Assembly: GCA_001800975.1 (NCBI GenBank)
Contig: MGWK01000061.1
Coordinates: 1 to 48,650, forward strand
Length of the DNA: 48,650 nt
Origin: Flavobacteria bacterium RIFCSPLOWO2_12_FULL_35_11
Lineage (GTDB): Bacteria > Bacteroidota > Bacteroidia > Flavobacteriales > Flavobacteriaceae
Direction of reading: 5' to 3'
Numbering within the stretch: position 1 is the first letter of the stretch; every line of letters starts with the position of its first letter. The notes beneath the pieces are model-generated. The model did not search any database. It was not told the origin of the DNA and worked only from the letters and a program-made list of their open reading frames with translations. Shown here in pieces: positions 44,367 to 48,650 of the stretch. Made by a program: the position numbers and the translations under genes.

Positions 44367-45131
44367 ATGAAAAAATTTATTATTTCATTTATTATTATCA
44401 CAGCGCTTTTCAGCTGTAAAAGCAAACCTCCGCAACTGGTCCGAATAGAAGGAAAACAAACTGTTATAAATGAGACCATTGCTTCGGACAAAACCTTTGA
44501 AAATACCATTAAACCGTACCGAGAAAAGGTTGAAAAAGAAATGACCACAGTAATCAGCTACACCCCCATAAATTTGAACAGAACCGATGAGGATTTGGAG
44601 AGCAGTTTGGGGAATTTAATGGCAGATTTGTGTTATGAAAGAGCAAATCCGGTGTTTTTATCAAGAACCGGGAAAAATATTGATTTTGCCATGTTCAATT
44701 ACGGCGGCATCAGGGCCACGATTTCAAAGGGAAATATCACCAACGAAAATGCCTTTAACTTGATGCCTTTTGAAAACAGTTTGGTGGTGGTTGAACTGAC
44801 TGCTGAAAAAATAATGGAATTGGTAAATTACCTAATTTCCGAAAATAAAGCGCATCCGCTATCAAAACAGTTTAATTTAGCGGTTACTGAAAATGGCTAT
44901 GACCTAAAAATAAACAATGCACCTTTAGAAACTTCCAAAACCTATTTTGTGCTGACTTCCGATTATTTGCAAACCGGCGGAGACAATATGAATTTTTTTA
45001 AAAATCCGGTAACTATTCACAAGCTCGATTATAAAGTCAGAAACGCCATTATCGATTATTTTAAGCAAACAGACACCATTAAAGTTAGTTTGGACGGACG
45101 ATTTAGACATGAAAAAACACTAAAAAATTAG
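44367..45131 (+). CDS. 5'-nucleotidase C-terminal-domain lipoprotein (substrate-binding half)
   Basis: A 254-residue lipoprotein from the ATG at 44367, where MKKFIISFIIITALFSCKSK gives a clear lipobox (LFSC). The rest matches the 5'-nucleotidase C-terminal domain that binds the nucleotide base: NLMADLCYERAN, FAMFNYGGIRATISKG with NxGGIR, FNLMPFENSLVVVEL and SDYLQTGGDNMNFF. The metal-binding phosphatase half is absent here and is encoded by the next gene, 4 bases downstream, so a normally single enzyme is split. An ATG at 44328 would place 13 residues before the lipoprotein signal and is less likely. Confidence 0.88.
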   Translation: MKKFIISFIIITALFSCKSKPPQLVRIEGKQTVINETIASDKTFENTIKPYREKVEKEMTTVISYTPINLNRTDEDLESSLGNLMADLCYERANPVFLSRTGKNIDFAMFNYGGIRATISKGNITNENAFNLMPFENSLVVVELTAEKIMELVNYLISENKAHPLSKQFNLAVTENGYDLKINNAPLETSKTYFVLTSDYLQTGGDNMNFFKNPVTIHKLDYKVRNAIIDYFKQTDTIKVSLDGRFRHEKTLKN

Positions 45132-45135
45132 GCAG

Positions 45136-46044
45136 ATGAAGAGAAGGAATTTCATACAAAAATCGACTGCGGCAACTGCTTTTTTAACGCTTGGCGGACT
45201 TTCATTGCAATCGTTTGCTTCGAAAAACACCAAACACATTACCATTTTGCACACCAATGATGTGCACAGCCATATTGATCCTTTTCCAAGCACCGACAGC
45301 AATTTCCCGAATCAGGGCGGTGTCGCCCGACGTGCCACTTTGGTAGAAGCCATTCGGAAAGAAAATCCGAACACCTTATTGTTGGATGCCGGCGATATTT
45401 TTCAGGGAACGCCATATTTCAATTTTTACGGCGGTGAATTGGAATTTAAATTGATGAGTATGATGAAATATGATGCCGCAACCATCGGAAACCACGATTT
45501 TGACAATGGCATTGACGGATTATTTGCCCAATTGCCTCACGCACAATTCGACTTCTTGTCGGCCAATTACGATTTTAAAAATACCGTGTTAAATACCCAC
45601 GTAAAACCTTATAAAATTTTCATAAAAGACGGTATTAAAATTGGTGTTTTTGGATTTGGAATTGAACTCGAAGGCTTGGTTGACCCAAGAATGTATAAAG
45701 AAACCTTGTATTTAGATCCGCTTGAAATTGCGCAGGATATGAGCCGAATTTTAAAAGAAGATGAACATTGTGATTTGGTGATTTGCCTGTCTCACCTTGG
45801 CTATCATTACAAAAGTGATAAAATAAGTGATTTGGTTCTCGCCTCAAAAACAAAAAATATCGATTTAATCATTGGCGGTCACACCCATACTTTTTTGCCC
45901 AAACCAACAATCGCAAAAAATAACGTTGGCGAAAATCTATTGGTAAACCAGGTTGGTTGTTATGGCATTAATTTAGGAAGAATTGATTTTTATTTCGACA
46001 ACGATAAAAATTTAGCAAGTAAAGGAAAAAGTATCATCATTTAA
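45136..46044 (+). CDS. Metallophosphatase, 5'-nucleotidase N-terminal catalytic half, Tat-exported
   Basis: A 302-residue calcineurin-like phosphoesterase. The start MKRRNFIQKSTAA carries twin arginines, so export by Tat as a folded, metal-loaded protein is likely. All di-metal motifs are present: LHTNDVHSH, LDAGDIFQG, GNHDFDNG, CLSHLGYH and GGHTHTF. The substrate-binding C-terminal domain of UshA-type nucleotidases is missing but is supplied by the gene 4 bases upstream. Together the two would release nucleosides from nucleotides in the periplasm, next to the GMP reductase gene of purine salvage. Confidence 0.9.
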   Translation: MKRRNFIQKSTAATAFLTLGGLSLQSFASKNTKHITILHTNDVHSHIDPFPSTDSNFPNQGGVARRATLVEAIRKENPNTLLLDAGDIFQGTPYFNFYGGELEFKLMSMMKYDAATIGNHDFDNGIDGLFAQLPHAQFDFLSANYDFKNTVLNTHVKPYKIFIKDGIKIGVFGFGIELEGLVDPRMYKETLYLDPLEIAQDMSRILKEDEHCDLVICLSHLGYHYKSDKISDLVLASKTKNIDLIIGGHTHTFLPKPTIAKNNVGENLLVNQVGCYGINLGRIDFYFDNDKNLASKGKSIII

Positions 46045-46059
46045 AATATTTAAAGAAAA

Positions 46060-47100
46060 ATGCGCATAGAAACCGATTTAAAATTGGGCTTTACTGATGT
46101 AATGATTCGCCCAAAACGTTCAACGCTAAGTTCAAGGTCCTTGGTTACATTAGACAGAGAATTTACTTTTTTGCACAGCAAATACAAATGGAGCGGCATT
46201 CCAATCATGGCGGCAAATATGGATACCGTCGGCACCTTTGAAATGGCAACCGCACTGGCAAACCATAAATTATTTACGGCAATTCACAAACATTATTCTT
46301 TGCAAAAATGGAAAGAGTTTATGCAAACTGCCAGTGAAACATTAACAGATTTTATTGCCGTAAGTTCAGGAATAGGATCGGCAGATTCAAAAAAATTGGC
46401 TGCCATCTTTAACCAACATCCACAGCTAAAATTTATTTGCATTGATGTTGCCAACGGCTATTCCGAACATTTTGTGAATTTTGTAAAAAAAACCCGAGAA
46501 CAATATCCCGATAAAATAATCATGGCCGGAAATGTAGTTACCGGTGAAATGGTTGAAGAACTGTTGCTGGCAGGTGCCGATTTGATTAAAGTTGGCATTG
46601 GCCCGGGCTCTGTTTGCACTACCCGTGTTAAAACAGGCGTTGGTTATCCTCAATTGTCGGCCATTATTGAATGTGCCGATGCGGCGCACGGATTGGGCGG
46701 ACAAATAGTTTCCGACGGAGGCTGCAAAATTCCTGGTGATGTGGCAAAAGCATTTGGCGGTGGTGCAGATTTTGTGATGTTGGGCGGCATGTTTGCCGGA
46801 CATACCGAAAGCGGAGGAAAAATTATTGAAATTAATGGCGAAAAATTCAAACAATTTTACGGCATGAGTTCTGAAACTGCCATGAACAAACATGTGGGCG
46901 GCATTGCCGATTACAGGGCTTCTGAAGGAAAAACTGTTGAAATTCCCTATCGTGGCGCGGTTGAAAATACGGTTCAGGATATTTTGGGAGGATTGCGTTC
47001 AACCTGCACATATGTTGGCGCAAGCAGGTTAAAAGAACTGACAAAAAGAACCACTTTTATTCGTGTTCAAGAACAGCATAACGAAGTGTTTTCAAAATAA
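46060..47100 (+). CDS. guaC: GMP reductase
   Basis: A 346-residue IMPDH/GMPR-family barrel enzyme converting GMP to IMP with NADPH. The catalytic Cys is C186 in [18 protein letters not shown], with the reductase-type TGVGYPQ stretch. [13 protein letters not shown] near 51-63, [14 protein letters not shown] and [12 protein letters not shown] are also present. There are no CBS domains and the length fits GMP reductase, not IMP dehydrogenase. It starts 15 bases after the phosphatase gene, so purine release and interconversion appear co-expressed. Confidence 0.94.
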   Translation: MRIETDLKLGFTDVMIRPKRSTLSSRSLVTLDREFTFLHSKYKWSGIPIMAANMDTVGTFEMATALANHKLFTAIHKHYSLQKWKEFMQTASETLTDFIAVSSGIGSADSKKLAAIFNQHPQLKFICIDVANGYSEHFVNFVKKTREQYPDKIIMAGNVVTGEMVEELLLAGADLIKVGIGPGSVCTTRVKTGVGYPQLSAIIECADAAHGLGGQIVSDGGCKIPGDVAKAFGGGADFVMLGGMFAGHTESGGKIIEINGEKFKQFYGMSSETAMNKHVGGIADYRASEGKTVEIPYRGAVENTVQDILGGLRSTCTYVGASRLKELTKRTTFIRVQEQHNEVFSK

Positions 47101-47120
47101 TACTTAAAATTTCTTAAATT

Positions 47121-47170
47121 AAAAGCAGTTTATTTTCACTAAATATTTGGTGTTAATTGCTGCTTTTTTT
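47121..47170 (+). terminator. Weak possible terminator after guaC
   Basis: AAAAGCA (47121-47127) can pair with TGCTTTT (47161-47167), which opens a T-run, but the loop is 33 bases. It overlaps the end of the convergent lysoplasmalogenase gene. Confidence 0.25.
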
Positions 47171-47816
47171 CTGTATCTAAAATCATAGAACGGAAAATTA
47201 AATATTGCGCCAGCACATAGGTTATCATCACAAATACTTCAAGAAAATGGGCCGGATTGTAAAATTTATTGATGGCCAAAAGTGAATCTGAAATCATAAA
47301 AATAACCGCGCCAAAAAGCATTAGCAATGACTTTTTTGATTTTGTGTTCAAAAAATAGAGGAAAGAAACGGCTCCAAATGTCGCTATCGTTAATCCATAA
47401 ATGATTACAGGTGCAAACATTTCATGAAGTGAATCCTTTAAAATGAAAATCAGCAAACCAAACACCGCCAAAAATGGCGTGGCAGAAAATAGTGCCTTTA
47501 AAAAATTGACCTCCTTAATTCTGGAAATCACAATTTTTATGAATAAAAAATGCGCCATTAAAAATGAAACCAGTCCGCCCATAAAAAATAGTTCTCCCGA
47601 AAATAGCAATAAAACATCCCCAAAAAAGGAAAATTCCAAGGCTATTACGTACCATTTAATTCGTTTTGGCAAGGAAAATACATACAAAAACAGCAATGAA
47701 AAGATAATAAGCGGTTTAAAAATATAGATGAGCATTGGTATTGAAAAAAGAATTCCAACAATATCCAACATTGATGCAAGCATAAATGCAAAAAAGGCAA
47801 TTTTAATTTTATTCAC
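47139..47816 (-). CDS. Lysoplasmalogenase-like membrane protein (YhhN/TMEM86 family)
   Basis: A 225-residue protein with about seven or eight membrane segments. The family signature appears as IYIFKPLIIFSLLF near 30-43, FSFFGDVLLLFSGELFF near 62-78, and MISDSLLAINKF near 173-184, whose acidic residues are conserved in YhhN/TMEM86 proteins. Members cleave the vinyl-ether bond of lysoplasmalogens, or serve an unknown membrane-lipid role in bacteria without plasmalogens. It begins 12 bases after the multihaem cytochrome gene on the same strand. Confidence 0.85.
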   Translation of the reverse strand: MNKIKIAFFAFMLASMLDIVGILFSIPMLIYIFKPLIIFSLLFLYVFSLPKRIKWYVIALEFSFFGDVLLLFSGELFFMGGLVSFLMAHFLFIKIVISRIKEVNFLKALFSATPFLAVFGLLIFILKDSLHEMFAPVIIYGLTIATFGAVSFLYFLNTKSKKSLLMLFGAVIFMISDSLLAINKFYNPAHFLEVFVMITYVLAQYLIFRSMILDTEKKQQLTPNI

Positions 47817-47827
47817 TTCAGCAAAAA

Positions 47828-48650
47828 TTAGTTATAAGCAGGCAATATACAATTTTTACTTAATTTTTTTAATAACGGATTTATTCCGTCAACCAAACTT
47901 TGCTTCATCTCTTTAGAATCATCTTTATGGCATTGCAAACAAGCGCCAACCAATAACAATCGCTGTTGTTCTTTAACTGTGAATGGCCTAAAATCCAATC
48001 GTGTGGAATTTATGATACCTTTTTTGGGTGCGGTTAAAAACGGAATCCAGGCATCTTCGGGCAAGTTGTCATTTGGGTTATTTTCATATTCCGGCGTAAA
48101 ATTCCATTTCCCTTTACCGTTTTTAATATCATAAACCAATTTTCCGTTTCCGTAACCCAATGTTGCCGAATTTGTGTGGCACGACTTGCAATCGCGTACG
48201 CTTTTGGTTGTGGTATGCGGCGAATTTGAGGCATATAACCTGTAAAAAGAAACATCTTTTCCAATTTCTTTGCCTGCATAACTTCCTTTGTCAATTGTTA
48301 TAATCATTCCGGGAATCGCAGGTTCAATCAATCTTTTATTTTTAGATTCCCTAACGCCCATCGCGGGTTGGGAAGAAGAAAATTCGGCAACATGCTCTTT
48401 CCACTGCCCTTTTCCGTACTTTTTATCCAATAAATCAAAGGCTCTTGGCTCATCTTTGTCAAATTCGTTATGGCAACCAATGCAACGCGATGTCCAGGAG
48501 GAATGACAAGTGGAACAACTGACATTTTTATGCGCATTGTCTCGTGAACATACTTCCGACTGCGGTTTTAACTCGTGAATTTTACCATCTTTTTTACCAA
48601 TTAAAAATGCTTTTCCCGCAGCATCAACATAGGTATTCACCAATGGATGC
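47828..48650 (-). CDS. Multihaem cytochrome c, 3' part (gene runs off the window)
   Basis: The visible 273 codons are open to the right edge, so the N-terminus lies outside. Four CXXCH haem-binding motifs are seen: CSTCH, CIGCH, CKSCH and CLQCH. It is therefore a periplasmic or outer-membrane electron carrier with at least four haems. Spacing between motifs is irregular, and the stretches after haem 2 and haem 3 are long (roughly 90-100 and 80 residues), unlike compact tetrahaem proteins. The upstream part may add more haems. Partner unknown. Confidence 0.85.
   Translation of the reverse strand, partial: HPLVNTYVDAAGKAFLIGKKDGKIHELKPQSEVCSRDNAHKNVSCSTCHSSWTSRCIGCHNEFDKDEPRAFDLLDKKYGKGQWKEHVAEFSSSQPAMGVRESKNKRLIEPAIPGMIITIDKGSYAGKEIGKDVSFYRLYASNSPHTTTKSVRDCKSCHTNSATLGYGNGKLVYDIKNGKGKWNFTPEYENNPNDNLPEDAWIPFLTAPKKGIINSTRLDFRPFTVKEQQRLLLVGACLQCHKDDSKEMKQSLVDGINPLLKKLSKNCILPAYN

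Overview
The window reads as a chromosomal segment of a low-GC member of the Bacteroidota, most likely family Flavobacteriaceae. The reasons are a SusC/SusD pair with FecR and an ECF sigma factor, DUF2911 and DUF4835 proteins, a Bacteroidota-type arm-binding tyrosine recombinase, TAnnTTTG-type -7 promoter elements, almost no Shine-Dalgarno sites, and the flavobacterial gene order bamD-rpoZ-coaBC-DUF4835-recN.

Left part (1-19.4 kb) is accessory. Bases 1-1140 are mostly non-coding and hold relics: the C-terminal part of an XRE-type regulator and the 3' tail of a tyrosine recombinase gene. Next is a minus-strand operon (10679 to 2166): class-V aminotransferase-fold enzyme, a two-domain amidohydrolase, a second amidohydrolase-like protein, a sodium:amino acid (AGCS) symporter and an M14 zinc carboxypeptidase, followed by a DUF2911 protein. 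Upstream lie susD, susC and fecR (10934-17186) and a divergent ECF sigma factor. Together these look like a sensing, outer-membrane uptake and breakdown locus for a peptide-like or amide-containing nutrient. It is bounded on the right by a full-length tyrosine recombinase next to tRNA-Pro and on the left by a truncated copy of the same gene tail. The recombinase has Phe where the catalytic Tyr should be, so the region looks like an immobilised genomic island.

Right part (19.4-48.6 kb) is core genome. It holds tRNA-Pro(UGG) and tRNA-Ser(GCU), a PgpH-type c-di-AMP phosphodiesterase, thiolase, an NlpC/P60 peptidase, gyrA with a TPR gene, clpC, a thioredoxin-fold protein, a family 2 glycosyltransferase, and an acyl-CoA dehydrogenase with etfA and etfB. 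After these come fabI, the recN-DUF4835-coaBC-rpoZ-bamD operon, ferritin, dapA with an uncharacterised partner, a split 5'-nucleotidase with GMP reductase, a lysoplasmalogenase, and the end of a multihaem cytochrome c gene that runs off the window.

Points most worth a second look: the recombinase lacking its nucleophile and its duplicated tail; the SusCD/peptidase/amidohydrolase locus, in which only one of three amidohydrolase-type domains keeps its metal ligands; the EtfB whose signature resembles electron-bifurcating ETFs; the divergent sigma/FecR layout around an 11-bp tandem repeat; and the 5'-nucleotidase split into two separately exported halves.
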